Positions 20,611-30,243 of a DNA stretch of 64,000 nt are shown here, piece by piece. Each line of letters starts with the position of its first letter. The first letter of the stretch is position 1. Position numbers and translations under genes: made by a program. The DNA comes from JASHPR01 sp963808705. Its GTDB lineage: Bacteria > Actinomycetota > Actinomycetes > Streptosporangiales > Streptosporangiaceae. The notes under the pieces are model-generated. The model was not told the origin of the DNA, did no database searches, and saw nothing but the letters and a program-made list of their open reading frames with translations. Location of the stretch: NCBI GenBank assembly GCA_963808705.1, contig CAWEHB010000004.1:62001-126000 (forward strand), given 5' to 3'.

Positions 20611-22794
20611 TTGGCCCTACGCATCACCATCGGACTCGCCCTGACCGCGGTCGCGTTCGCCATCGCCGGCCGAAGGCTGTGGTGGCTGTTTCGCATCGGC
20701 CGGTCCGGCCAGCCGGCGCCGGAGCGGATCCAGGCCGTCCGGGAGCATCCCGGCCGGGACGCCGAAGCGGAGTTCACCGAGGTGCTCGGGCAGCGCAAGC
20801 TGCTGAAGTGGTGGCTGCCCGGCACCGCCCATTTCCTGACGTTCTGGGGCTTCATCCTGCTGTTCCTGACCATCATCGAGTCCTACGGCGACCTGTTCAG
20901 CAAGACCTTCGCGATCCCCGGGATCGGGCACTGGGCCGCGATCGGGTTCCTGGAGGACCTGTTCGCCGTGGCGGTGCTCGTCGGCCTCGCCATCTTCTCG
21001 GTCATCAGGTTCCGGAACAACCCGAAGGAGGAAGGCCGGAAATCACGGTTCTACGGGTCACACACCGGCATGGCATGGGTCGTCCTGTTCCTGATCTTCA
21101 TGGTGGTAGCGACGATGCTGATCTACCGCGGCGCGCAGATCAACACCGGGGACTTCCCGTACGCCCGCGGCGCCTTCGCCTCGCAGATCGTGGGGCACTG
21201 GCTGGCCCCGCTCGGCAAGAGCGCGAACCAGGCGATCGAGACCACCTTCATCCTGCTGCAGCTCGCGGTGGTCCTCGGCTTCCTGGTGGTCGTCACGTAC
21301 TCCAAGCACCTGCACATCGGCGCGGCCCCGCTGAACGTGCTGTTCTCCCGCCGCCCCAACGGGCTGCGCGCGCTGCAGCCGATGCGCTCGAACGGCAAGG
21401 TGCTCGACTTCGAGGAGGCCGACCCGGACGCCGACGTCTTCGGCCTCGGCAAGATCGAGGACTTCACCTGGAAGGGCATGCTGGACATGGCCACCTGCAC
21501 CGAGTGCGGGCGCTGCCAGTCGCAGTGCCCGGCCTGGGCGACCGGCAAGCCGCTGTCACCGAAGCTGCTGATCCTGGACCTGCGCGATCACGCGTTCGCG
21601 AAGGCCCCGTACCTGCTGGCCGGATCCGACGAGGCCCGGGAGAAGCTGCCCGACTCGGTGCAGGCCGAGGCGGAGCGCCCCCTGGTCGGCGACGAGGCCG
21701 CGCACGGCGTGATCGATCCCGACGTGATCTGGTCCTGCACCAACTGCGGCGCCTGCGTGGAGGAGTGCCCGGTCGACATCGAGCACATCGACCACATCAC
21801 CGGCATGCGCCGGCATCAGGTGCTGATCGAGTCCGCCTTCCCCACCGAGGCGGCCTCGATGCTGAAGAACCTGGAGAACAAGGGCGACCCGTGGGGCATG
21901 GGCGAGGCCCGGCGGCTGGACTGGGCCGAGGGCCTGGGCTTCGAGGTGCCGGTCGTGGACGGCCCGATCGGCCCGGACGTCGAGTACCTGTTCTGGGTGG
22001 GCTGCGCCGGGTCGCTGGAGGACCGGGCCCGCAAGACCACCCGGGCGATCGCCGATTTGCTGCACACGGCCGGGGTCTCGTTCGCGGTCCTCGGGCCGGC
22101 CGAGACCTGCACCGGCGACCCGGCGCGGCGGATCGGCAACGAGTTCGTGTACTCGATGCTGGCCCAGCAGAACATCGAGACGCTGAACGAGGCCGGGGCG
22201 CGCAAGATCGTCGCCAGCTGCCCGCACTGCTTCAACACGCTCGCCAACGAGTACCCGCAGCTCGGCGGGAACTACGAGGTGATCCACCACACCCAGCTGC
22301 TGGCGCGGCTGGTGGCCGAGGGACGGCTCACCCCGGTGACCCCGGTCGAGGAGAAGATCACCTATCACGACCCCTGCTTCCTGGGCCGGCACAACCGGAT
22401 CTTCACCGCCCCGCGGGAGATCATGGAGCAGGTCCCCGGCGTCCGGCCACAGGAGATGCACCGGTGCAAGGAGCGCGGGTTCTGCTGCGGGGCGGGCGGG
22501 GCGCGGATGTGGATGGAGGAGCGGATCGGCAAGCGGATCAACACCGAGCGGATCGACGAGGCGCTGGGCACCGACCCGGACACGATCTCCACGGGGTGCC
22601 CGTACTGCCTGGTCATGCTCGGCGACGCGGTCAGCGCCAAGCGCAGTTCCGGCGAGGCCAAGGACTCGCTCGAGGTGGTGGACGTGGCGCAGATTCTGGC
22701 ACGCTCCGTCCGCCCCCCGGCCCCGGCCGCCGCGGCCGGCCGCGACCCGGCTGAGTCGGCCGGGCCCGACCCGGCCCGCGGCGAGCCCAGCTGA
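20611..22794 (+). CDS. Membrane-anchored heterodisulfide-reductase-like (Fe-S) oxidoreductase
   Basis: A 727-residue membrane redox protein. Residues 1-260 hold about five transmembrane helices resembling a NarI-type domain. Then come two ferredoxin-type 4Fe-4S motifs, CTECGRCQSQCP (about 295-306) and CTNCGACVEECP (about 375-386), and two cysteine-rich CCG domains (SCPHCFNTL near 535, YHDPCFLGRHN near 585, GFCCGAGGARMWMEE near 622, STGCPYCLVML near 660) as in HdrD/GlcF/GlpC. It likely passes electrons between a soluble donor and the quinone pool; the partner is unknown. TTG 20611 has AGGAGG 6 bases upstream. The C-terminal 40 residues are a Pro/Ala tail. Confidence 0.9.
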   Translation: MALRITIGLALTAVAFAIAGRRLWWLFRIGRSGQPAPERIQAVREHPGRDAEAEFTEVLGQRKLLKWWLPGTAHFLTFWGFILLFLTIIESYGDLFSKTFAIPGIGHWAAIGFLEDLFAVAVLVGLAIFSVIRFRNNPKEEGRKSRFYGSHTGMAWVVLFLIFMVVATMLIYRGAQINTGDFPYARGAFASQIVGHWLAPLGKSANQAIETTFILLQLAVVLGFLVVVTYSKHLHIGAAPLNVLFSRRPNGLRALQPMRSNGKVLDFEEADPDADVFGLGKIEDFTWKGMLDMATCTECGRCQSQCPAWATGKPLSPKLLILDLRDHAFAKAPYLLAGSDEAREKLPDSVQAEAERPLVGDEAAHGVIDPDVIWSCTNCGACVEECPVDIEHIDHITGMRRHQVLIESAFPTEAASMLKNLENKGDPWGMGEARRLDWAEGLGFEVPVVDGPIGPDVEYLFWVGCAGSLEDRARKTTRAIADLLHTAGVSFAVLGPAETCTGDPARRIGNEFVYSMLAQQNIETLNEAGARKIVASCPHCFNTLANEYPQLGGNYEVIHHTQLLARLVAEGRLTPVTPVEEKITYHDPCFLGRHNRIFTAPREIMEQVPGVRPQEMHRCKERGFCCGAGGARMWMEERIGKRINTERIDEALGTDPDTISTGCPYCLVMLGDAVSAKRSSGEAKDSLEVVDVAQILARSVRPPAPAAAAGRDPAESAGPDPARGEPS

Positions 22795-22809
22795 TCTGGC
22801 GAACTCCCC

Positions 22810-23469
22810 ATGGACTCCCGGCGGGCCGAGTCCTTCAGCGACGGCGTGTTCGCCGTGGCCATCACGGTGCTGATCTTCAACCTGCTGCCGATAGGCCGCG
22901 GGGCGCTCGACTACCGGGTGCTGGCCAGCGCCTGGCCGCAGTACGCCGCCTACGTGGTCAGCTTCATGACCATCGGCATCATGTGGACGAACCACCACAC
23001 CCTGTTCGGGCACGTGCGGCTCATCGACCGGCCGCTGCTCGTGCTCAACCTGCTGCTGCTCATGGGCATCGTCGCGATCCCGTTTCCCACGGCGCTGATC
23101 GCCGAGCACCTGACCGGCCCGGACCGGTCGGGCGGCCAGGTCGCGGCGGTGGTCTACGGCGTAGTCATGATCGTGATCTCGCTCTTCTACAACGCGATCT
23201 GGGAGTACCTGGTGCGGCACGGCGGGGCGCTGGGGTCCCCGGGCAGCCAGCGGCTGCTGCGCGGCGGGAGCCCGAGGTTCGGCACCGGCCCGGTGCTGTC
23301 GAAGATCCCGCGGTGGGGCATCGGCCTCGTCGGCTACGGGGCCGGGACGCTGATCGCCGCGTTCGTCTCGGCGGGCGCCGCGCTGGCCGTGTACGGGCTG
23401 CTCGCCGTCTACTACCTGTTCAACCACCTGCCCTACCCGCCCCGGGACGAGCCGGCGCCGGACACTTGA
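22810..23469 (+). CDS. TMEM175/DUF1211-type membrane protein (putative K+ channel)
   Basis: A 219-residue protein with about six transmembrane helices. The first carries the TMEM175 signature, here ESFSDGVFAVAITVLIFNL (residues 7-25), in which the F-S-D residues line the pore of the potassium channel family. A second family feature, the loop IGIMWTNHHTLFGHVRLID, follows helix 2. Only one six-helix repeat is present, as in bacterial homologues, which assemble as tetramers. It starts 15 bases after the Fe-S oxidoreductase gene and may share its transcript. Confidence 0.85.
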   Translation: MDSRRAESFSDGVFAVAITVLIFNLLPIGRGALDYRVLASAWPQYAAYVVSFMTIGIMWTNHHTLFGHVRLIDRPLLVLNLLLLMGIVAIPFPTALIAEHLTGPDRSGGQVAAVVYGVVMIVISLFYNAIWEYLVRHGGALGSPGSQRLLRGGSPRFGTGPVLSKIPRWGIGLVGYGAGTLIAAFVSAGAALAVYGLLAVYYLFNHLPYPPRDEPAPDT

Positions 23470-23471
23470 GC

Positions 23472-25139
23472 TCAGGTCAGCATAGCGGCGGGCAGCCAGA
23501 TGCGGACCCGGGTGCCGCGGCCCGGCCAGGATTCCAGCGTGGCCTGCCCGCCGTGCGCGTGGGCGATCGCCTGGACGATCGACAGTCCCAGTCCGCTGCC
23601 CCCGCCGCTGCCGTTGCTGCGCTCGGACGCCGGGCGGCCGCGGCGCGCGGCGTCTGTGTCCGGCTGGTCGGCGCCGCCGTCGGCCGGCTCCGCGGCGCGG
23701 TGGAACCGGTCGAAGGCCCGGGCCGCGTCCTCGGCGGACATGCCCGGCCCGGCGTCGGCCACCTCGAGCCGCACCCAGCTGGTCCCGTCGCCGTCCAGGG
23801 TGCCGAGCCGCACTGCCACCGGGGTCGCCACCGGCGTGTGCGCGCGGACGTTGCCGAGCAGGTTGGCGAGCACCTGGCGGATCCGGGGCTCGTCCACCAC
23901 GGCGACCAGCCGCGGCGGCGCCTCGGCCCGCACCGGCCGTTCCGGCTCCACCGCGACCGCGTCGGCCACCGCGTCACGCACCAGGCCGGCCAGGTCGGTC
24001 TCGGTCAGGTCGAGCGAGGACGTGCGGTCCAGCCGGGCCAGCTCGAGCAGCTCGGCCACGAGCGTGCTCATCCGCTGCGCCTCCTGCTCGATCCGGCGCA
24101 TGGCACTGGGCAGCTGGTCGGGGCCGAGCGCGCCCTGCCGGTACAGCTCGGCGTAGCCGCGGATGGTGGTCAGCGGGGTGCGCAGCTCGTGCGAGGCGTC
24201 GGCGGCGAACTCGCGCACCTTCTGCTCCGAGCGCAGCCGCGCGCCGAACGCCTGCTGGATCCGGTCGAGCATGGTGTTGATGGCCATCCCGAGCCGGCCC
24301 ACCTCGGTGCTGTCGTCTGAGTCGGCCACGCGGGCGGTAAGGTCCCCCCGGGAGGTGATCTCGTGGGCCGTGCTGGCCATCTGGTCCAGCGGCTCCAGGC
24401 CGCGGCCGATCAGCCAGCCGCCGCCGGTCGCGAGCAGCGCGAGCAGCGCCGCGCCGGTGATCAGCTCGACGATGATGATCCCGCTGACCTGGCTGGTCAC
24501 GGTGTCCGTCGAATGCGCTACCACCAGGACGTAACGCCCGGGGGACGCCATGAAGCCCGCGTTGATCAGCTGGGCGGCGTAGATCCCCCGCGCTACCGCC
24601 CGCAGCCTCTTGCCGTCCGGCAGGGTGAAGGTGGTCGCTTCGCCGCGGATCCAGTCCAGGTACTCGGCGCGGGTCATCTGGCTCAGGACGTCGGAGAGCC
24701 CGTTGGCCTGCCCGCCGGGGGTCAGCACCACGATCTGCCCGGTGCGCGCGGAGACCGCCTCGGCCAGGTAGCCGCCGGTGTTGTCGGCCAGTGCCTTCGG
24801 GCCCCGCGCCGAGGCGGCGACCAGGTCGGTGTTGAACTGGCCGCCGAGCCGCTTGGTCAGCACCGCCGTGGTGACCGCCCCCATGATGAGCAGGAAGACC
24901 GCGGTCACGCCGATCAGCAGGATGAGCATGCGGGCGCGCAGGGACAGCCTGCGGGAGCTGGTCATCGGCCCGGCCTCCAGCCCGAGCCCGGCCTCCAGCC
25001 CGGGTTCGTCCTCCAGCCCGGGTTCGTCCTCCAGCCCGGGTTCGTCCTCTGGCCTGCCCTCACCGCCCTGGCCCGCCTTCCCCGCCCTGGCCCGCCGTCC
25101 CGGGCGGAGCCCGCTGACCCGGCCCGCGCCCGCCGTCAT
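23472..25139 (-). CDS. Two-component sensor histidine kinase
   Basis: Membrane histidine kinase. From ATG 25139 it has 555 residues. A repeat-rich N-terminal tail (four EDEPGLE-like hexapeptides) precedes transmembrane helix 1 (MLILLIGVTAVFLLIMGA), an external sensor region of about 130 residues, helix 2 (IIIVELITGAALLALLA), a HAMP linker, the H-box ASHELRTPLTTIRGY (about 312-326), an N-box RQVLANLLGNVRAH (about 418-431) and G-boxes VADAGPGMS and GSGLGLSIV. The start overlaps the response regulator stop (ATGA), which supports 25139. An alternative ATG at 24965, with GGAGG upstream, would remove the repeat tail. Confidence 0.93.
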   Translation of the reverse strand: MTAGAGRVSGLRPGRRARAGKAGQGGEGRPEDEPGLEDEPGLEDEPGLEAGLGLEAGPMTSSRRLSLRARMLILLIGVTAVFLLIMGAVTTAVLTKRLGGQFNTDLVAASARGPKALADNTGGYLAEAVSARTGQIVVLTPGGQANGLSDVLSQMTRAEYLDWIRGEATTFTLPDGKRLRAVARGIYAAQLINAGFMASPGRYVLVVAHSTDTVTSQVSGIIIVELITGAALLALLATGGGWLIGRGLEPLDQMASTAHEITSRGDLTARVADSDDSTEVGRLGMAINTMLDRIQQAFGARLRSEQKVREFAADASHELRTPLTTIRGYAELYRQGALGPDQLPSAMRRIEQEAQRMSTLVAELLELARLDRTSSLDLTETDLAGLVRDAVADAVAVEPERPVRAEAPPRLVAVVDEPRIRQVLANLLGNVRAHTPVATPVAVRLGTLDGDGTSWVRLEVADAGPGMSAEDAARAFDRFHRAAEPADGGADQPDTDAARRGRPASERSNGSGGGSGLGLSIVQAIAHAHGGQATLESWPGRGTRVRIWLPAAMLT

Positions 25140-25873
25140 CCCGGGCCGGCCTGCCCCCGCTCTGGCAGCCGGAGGCTGTAGCCGACCCCACGCTGGGTGT
25201 GGATCATGGGCGGGCCGAGCGGATCTAGCTTGCGCCGCAGGTAGCTGACGTAGGTCTCCACGATCTGGGACTCGCCGGCGTAGTCCCATCCCCAGACATT
25301 CTCCAGCAGTTGCGCCCGGGTGAGTACTCGTCCCTGGTGCCGGATCAGGTACGCGAGCAGCCGGAACTCGGTGGGTGACAGCTCCACCGGAACGCCCGCC
25401 CGGTGCACGGTCCAGCGTGCCTCGTCGAGTTCCAGGTCCCCGGCGCGCAGGATTTCCCCGTCGCTGTCCTGCTGATCGCCGTGGGCGCTGCGGGAAGCCC
25501 GGCGCAGCACCGCGCGCACCCTGGCCACCAGGGCCTCGACGGAGAACGGCTTCGTGACGTAGTCGTCGCCGCCGATCGCCAGGCCGGTGACGGTGTCCGA
25601 GGAGGTGTCCCTGGCGGTCAGGAAGATCACCGGGACCTCGTTGCCGGCCGCGCGCAGCCTGCGGCATACCTCGAAGCCGTCCATGTCCGGCAGCATCACG
25701 TCGAGCACGATCAGGTCGGGCTGGCCGGCGTCCGCCTGCCGCAGCGCCTCCCTCCCGGTGGCCGCGGTGGTCACCGAGCAGCCGTGGAACTTCAGCGCGA
25801 CCTGGACAAGCTCGCGGATGTTCGGCTCGTCGTCCACGACGAGCACCTGGGGAATCTGGTCGTTGTCTGTCAT
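25136..25873 (-). CDS. OmpR/PhoB-family response regulator
   Basis: DNA-binding response regulator, 245 residues, partner of the kinase whose start overlaps its stop by 4 bases. The receiver domain has acidic pocket Asp14/Asp15 (VLVVDDEP), phospho-acceptor Asp58 (LIVLDVMLPDMDG), the switch Thr in VIFLTARD and the conserved Lys in YVTKPF. The C-terminal winged helix shows VELSPTEFRLLAYLIRHQG and the typical end VETYVSYLRRKLD, MIHTQRGVGYSLR. This is the TcrX/MprA-like subclass of actinobacteria; the stimulus is unknown. ATG 25873 is chosen as the usual start just before the first beta strand. Confidence 0.95.
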   Translation of the reverse strand: MTDNDQIPQVLVVDDEPNIRELVQVALKFHGCSVTTAATGREALRQADAGQPDLIVLDVMLPDMDGFEVCRRLRAAGNEVPVIFLTARDTSSDTVTGLAIGGDDYVTKPFSVEALVARVRAVLRRASRSAHGDQQDSDGEILRAGDLELDEARWTVHRAGVPVELSPTEFRLLAYLIRHQGRVLTRAQLLENVWGWDYAGESQIVETYVSYLRRKLDPLGPPMIHTQRGVGYSLRLPERGQAGPG

Positions 25874-25956
25874 GGGTATCGGGCTTATTGTCGCGCGCCT
25901 GGGGGCCGCCGTGGACACCAGCCGGGACGGTAGCAGATCGTCCATGGCGCCGGTGG

Positions 25957-26820
25957 CTAGGAGCCGGATGCCGGGCTGGGCGACGGGCTGGGCGACGAAC
26001 TCCCGGAACTCGGCCTGATCACGATCAGCCTGGCGTCGTAGGCCCCGCCGACCACGGGCCCGCCGGCGAAGACCTGCTCGCCGTCGGACAGCGCGCTCGC
26101 GGTGACCCGGCTGCCGTTCTGGCGGATCACGGTGTCGCTCTGCAGGACCCAGGTCCAGAGGGTGCCGTCGGTCGCCTGGACCTCGACGTCGCTGCCGCTG
26201 ACCGACTCGATCACGCCGCGCTCGTAGGCCAGGGTGCGGGGGCCGCTCTTGGTCTCGAACGTGAACACGCCGTGGATCCCGCCCAGCAGCCGGAGCCGCC
26301 GCAGCGGATGGCCGCACCGGCGCAGGACGGCCTGGGCCAGGCCGGGGAACCCGGCCGCCTTGAGCTTCGCCGCCCGGTTCAGGCAGGGGGACGCCGTGCC
26401 CGGGGATGACGACCCGAGGCTGGTGGCCGCGGCCGCTGACGCGGGCGATGACGCGGAGCTGAGCATGCTGTTCAGTGCGGCCGCCTGCCCGGTGGGGCCC
26501 GGCGGCACCGAGGACGTGCTGCTCGCGAGCTGGGTGGCGGCGATGGCGCCGCCGCCGGCCAGCACGGCAGCGAGGGCGAGCCCGGCTCCCCACCAGACGG
26601 CCCGGCCGCGCCGCCGCGGCGGGCGGGACGGGCTGGGCCAGCCGGACGGCTGGTAACCGGGCGGGCCGGGCTGGCCCCAGCCCGGCCCGGGCGGCCCGGC
26701 GTGGGCGGATGGCTGGCTCCAGCCCGGCCCCTGTCCGGGCTGGACCGTCGCGGGCCCTATCTCCTGGGTGGGCCAGGAGTCCTGCGGATCGCCGGCTGGC
26801 GGCTGATGCATGTTGTCCAT
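25957..26820 (-). CDS. Membrane-anchored protein with DUF5666-like exported domain
   Basis: A 287-residue protein with one membrane span. Residues 1-75 are Pro/Gly-rich and cytoplasmic, ending in the basic stop P-P-R-R-R-G-R; one helix follows (AVWWGAGLALAAVLAGGGA); a Ser/Ala-rich linker leads to an external domain (about 175-270) with GVFTFETKSGPRTLAYERG, VIESVSGSDVEVQATDG and SDTVIRQNGSRVTASAL, similar to the small beta-barrel DUF5666 domain. The tail is Ser/Pro repeats. Upstream of the response regulator on the same strand, 83 bases away; it may belong to the same signalling unit, perhaps as sensor accessory. Function unknown. Confidence 0.72.
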   Translation of the reverse strand: MDNMHQPPAGDPQDSWPTQEIGPATVQPGQGPGWSQPSAHAGPPGPGWGQPGPPGYQPSGWPSPSRPPRRRGRAVWWGAGLALAAVLAGGGAIAATQLASSTSSVPPGPTGQAAALNSMLSSASSPASAAAATSLGSSSPGTASPCLNRAAKLKAAGFPGLAQAVLRRCGHPLRRLRLLGGIHGVFTFETKSGPRTLAYERGVIESVSGSDVEVQATDGTLWTWVLQSDTVIRQNGSRVTASALSDGEQVFAGGPVVGGAYDARLIVIRPSSGSSSPSPSPSPASGS

Positions 26821-26912
26821 GACCGTGAGACTGCCGCAGCGGGCTGGGACGGCAGCCAGCAGATCCTGGGAGCAGCCTGGGAACGCCCCGAAAATATGCC
26901 TGAGAAGAGCGG

Positions 26913-28642
26913 CTACATCCGCTCCGGCACCGGGATGCCGAGCAGGTCCAGGCCGGTCAGCAACACGCGCAGGGTCAGCGCGGACAGGGCGAGCCTGCTG
27001 TTGCGGACGGTCTCATCGGGCGCTTGCAGCACCGGGCAGTGCTCGTAGAACGTGGTGAAGGCGCTGGCCGTCTCGAACAGGAAGGCCGCGAGCTTGTGCG
27101 GCTCGGCCGCCTCGGCGACCTGGTGGACCGCCGCGCCGAAGCCGAGCAGCCGTAGCGCGAGATCCCGCTCGGCGTCCTCGGCGAGCCCGATCGGGCCGGC
27201 GGCGCTGTCCGGCCCGATCCCGGCCTTGCGGAAGATCGAGCGGATCCGCGCGGTGGCGTACTGCAGGTACGGGCCGGTATTGCCGGTCAGCGCGAGCATC
27301 CGGTCGAAGTCGAGCACATAACCGGACTCGCGGGCCACGGACAGGTCTGCGTACTTCAGCGCGCCGATCCCGACCGCCTCGGCGATCTGGCCGCGAAGCT
27401 CGGGGTCATCGTACCGGTCCTTGATGACCTCCTCGGCCCGCTCGACCGCCTCGTCGATCAGGTCGATCAGCTTGACCGAGCGGCCGGTCCTGGCGCGGAA
27501 CCGCTTGCGGTCGGCCCCGGTGACCAGCCCGATGGCGGCATGCTCGGCGCTGACCGAATCCGTCAGCCACCCGGCCTGGCGGGCGACCGCGAAGACCATC
27601 TCGAAGTGCTGGGCCTGCTCGGCCCCGACCACGTAGATGATGCGGTTCGCGTGCAGGTCACGGATCCGGTACCGGATGGCGGCCATGTCCGTGGTGGCGT
27701 ATCCGTAGCCGCCGTCGCTCTTGCGCAGGATCAGCGGCAGCGGCGAGCCGTCCCGGCCGGTGAACCCCGGGGGAAAGGCGCACAGCGCGCCGTCGCTGAT
27801 GACCGCGACGCCCTTTGCCTGCAGCTCATCGCAGACGTCCGCGAGCATCGAGTTGTAGAAGCTCTCCGGGGCCAGGTCGGCGTCGGTGAGCGTCACGCCG
27901 AGCCGCGCGTAGATGGTGTTGTAGTACTTCTTGGTGTCGTTGATCAGCATGGTCCACAGGCGCAGCGTCCCGGGGTCCCCCGCCTGCAGCGTGACCACCC
28001 GGTGCCGCGACCGCTCGGCGAACGACGCATCGGCCTTGAACTTGGCGTTGGCCGCCTGGTAGAAGGCGTTGATCTCGCCCGCGGCGAGCTGGTCGTTGGC
28101 TGATTCCTCGCCCACGTCGAGCAGATGCTCCAGCAGCATGCCGAACTGGGTGCCCCAGTCGCCGATGTGGTTGGCCCGGATCACCTTGTGGCCGAGGTAC
28201 TCCAGGACGCGCACCACCGAGTCGCCCACGATCGTGGTGCGCAAATGGCCGACGTGCATTTCCCTGGCCACGTTCGGCGCCGAGTAGTCGACCACGACGG
28301 TCTGCGGCGGGTCCGCCTCCAGGACGCCCAGCCTCGGGTCACCGAGCTGGCCGGTCGCCTGGGCGGCGATCCAGTCGTCGCGCAGCGTGAGGTTGATGAA
28401 GCCCGGCCCGCTGACCTCGGCCGAGGCGACCAGCTCGCTGCCGCCAAGGTGGCTGGCCAGTCCGGCGGCGACGTCGCGCGGGGCCGGCTCAGCCGCTTGG
28501 CCAGCGGCAGCGCCACGTTCGACTGGTAGTCGGCAAACTGGGAGGGCCGGATCAGGGGGTCGGCGTCTGCGTAGTCCGGGCCGAACGCCGCGGCGAGCGC
28601 GGCCGTCATCAGCTGCGCCAGTGCCTGCTGCGGATCGGTCAT
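26913..28642 (-). CDS. argS: Arginyl-tRNA synthetase, apparent one-base frameshift
   Basis: Class I synthetase charging tRNA-Arg. The start MTDPQQALAQLMTAALAAAF at 28642 and N-terminal Add1 domain (DYQSNVALPLAKRLSR) are in one frame; the rest, PRDVAAGLASHLGGSELVAS onward, is in another. The shift falls at GGGG 28480-28483 (plus strand); adding one G gives 576 residues, the normal length. In the catalytic core, NVAREMHVGHLRTTIVGDS carries the HIGH motif (HVGH) and RKRFRARTGRSVKLID takes the place of KMSKS. The C-terminal anticodon-binding domain ends GLDLLGIPVPERM. An essential single-copy gene is unlikely to be broken, so a sequence error is the simplest reading. Confidence 0.88.
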
Positions 28643-28659
28643 GCCTCCAGCCTATCGAC

Positions 28660-29736
28660 TCACGGCGTTAGGGGACGGCGCAGGAAGTGGCCGCCCCGCG
28701 GCGAGCCGAGCCTTTCGGTGATCTTCTCGGTGATCTGGCCCCGGGCCAGGTCCGCCGCCAGCACGCAGGCGGCCTCGGCGCCACGGGCCGTCGCGGCTCC
28801 GTGCGCGATCACGACCGTGCCCTCCAGCCCGAGCAGCGCGGCTCCGCCGTAGGTCTCCGTGTCCATGCGCCCGGCTAGCTCGCGCAGCCCGCGCCGCTGC
28901 AGCAGCGCCCCGATCCGCGCGGCGCTGGAGCCGGTGAGCGCCTCCCGCAGCAGCCGGGCGGCGAAGGAGGCGGTTCCCTCCAGGGTCTTCAGGGCCACGT
29001 TCCCCGTGAAACCGTCGGTCACGATCACGTCGGCCTTGCCGGTCAGCAGGTCACCGCCTTCGACGTTGCCGACGAAGCTGATCGGCAGCCCGCCGTGCGG
29101 CGGATCGGCGTCGAGCAGCTCGTAGGCGCGCCGGGCCAGCTTGTTGCCCTTCCCCGGCTCGGTACCGATCGTGAGGAGGCCGACCCGCGGCTCGGCGATG
29201 TCGTGAGCGGTCTGCGCGTAGGCCACCCCCAGCTGCGCGAACTGAACCAGCATCTCCGGCTTGGGGTCGGCGATCGCCCCCGCGTCCAGCAGCAGCGTGG
29301 GCCCGGGCCGGGCGGGAAGCACGACCGCGAGGGCGGGGCGCAGCATCCCGGGCAGCGGCCGCAGCCGGAACCTGGCCGTGGAGACGATGGCGCCGGTTGA
29401 GCCGGCCGACACCACGGCGGCGGCCTGCCCGCGCCGGACGAGCTGGCAGGCCACCGCGATGCTGGACCGGGGGCGGCGCAGGCTGGCCAGCGCGCCCTCA
29501 TCCATCGCGATCGATTCCTCCGCGGGCACGATCGGGACATCGGCCGTCGCGCCATGCTTGGCGAGCAGCGGGCGCAACTGTCCTGGCCGGCCGGTCAGCA
29601 GCACGGATATGCCGTCCCGGGCGGCCGAGACCGCGCCGGCGACAATCTCGTCCGGAGCGCGATCACCGCCCATGGCATCCACGGCGATCGGTCCCCACCC
29701 CGGGCCGTCGCGCAGCGCCTGCTTGCCGCCGGCCAC
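28660..29736 (-). CDS. plsX: Phosphate acyltransferase PlsX
   Basis: Converts acyl-ACP to acyl-phosphate, the acyl donor for PlsY in phospholipid synthesis. 358 residues. Motifs: GPIAVDAMGGDRAPDEIVAG near the N-terminus, SAGSTGAIVSTARFRL, DAGAIADPKPEMLVQFAQLG, GTEPGKGNKLARRAYELL and VTDGFTGNVALKTLEGTAS, all typical of PlsX. It lies 17 bases upstream of argS on the same strand, so the two are probably co-transcribed. In many actinobacteria plsX neighbours rpmF and rnc; that context is not seen here. Confidence 0.94.
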   Translation of the reverse strand: MAGGKQALRDGPGWGPIAVDAMGGDRAPDEIVAGAVSAARDGISVLLTGRPGQLRPLLAKHGATADVPIVPAEESIAMDEGALASLRRPRSSIAVACQLVRRGQAAAVVSAGSTGAIVSTARFRLRPLPGMLRPALAVVLPARPGPTLLLDAGAIADPKPEMLVQFAQLGVAYAQTAHDIAEPRVGLLTIGTEPGKGNKLARRAYELLDADPPHGGLPISFVGNVEGGDLLTGKADVIVTDGFTGNVALKTLEGTASFAARLLREALTGSSAARIGALLQRRGLRELAGRMDTETYGGAALLGLEGTVVIAHGAATARGAEAACVLAADLARGQITEKITERLGSPRGGHFLRRPLTP

Positions 29737-30243
29737 GCCGGAGCGCTGCCCGCCGCGGCTCAGGGTGCCGCCGATCGGGCTGGCCGGGCCGCCCGTGCGT
29801 GCATCACGCCGTCCCGCATGCGGCCAAGCTTCTCACCGCCGCGCGGGCCGCCCGCCGCCGGCTCGGCCGGTAGGAACGGGCCCGGATCGGCCGGGGCCTA
29901 CCCGAAAGCGCCGGCAGCATGGGCCATCGCGCAGCGGGAACCATAAAAGGAGCCAGAACGTATCCCAGGTAGGGGACCCCCGGCCACCGCCCGCGGCCTC
30001 ACATCGCAGCCGCCGGTCAAGTCGCAGCCACCGTGAGGGCGTCTTGGCCGCAAGGGAACCCTCCAGAGTCGCTGAGTGTTTTGCAATTGTGACCTAGTTG
30101 TGGGGCAACGGACCGGTAAATCGCCCGCGTTCTGCGTCTAAAGGGCAAGCCGGTCCCAGCGCGGTGATCCTGCCGCCAGAATGACGGGATTCGCGCGTCC
30201 GGGCACCTCGCGCCACGGGCGGCGATCTACCGAAGGGAGATGC
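29737..30243. other. Intergenic region between divergent plsX and kamA
   Basis: About 500 bases that must hold both divergent promoters. I find no protein or RNA gene I can support. From about 29940 to 30150 the base composition drops below that of the neighbours, consistent with regulatory sequence. GAAGGGAGA just before 30244 is the kamA ribosome site. Confidence 0.5.

Noticed and set aside
21556..23427. A 623-codon minus-strand frame opposite the Fe-S oxidoreductase and channel genes
   Set aside because: Antisense shadow with no motif; the plus strand carries cysteine-cluster signatures.
29900..30180. Possible riboswitch upstream of kamA
   Set aside because: Looked for lysine, cobalamin and c-di-AMP patterns in the conserved blocks; found no convincing match and no clear nested stems.
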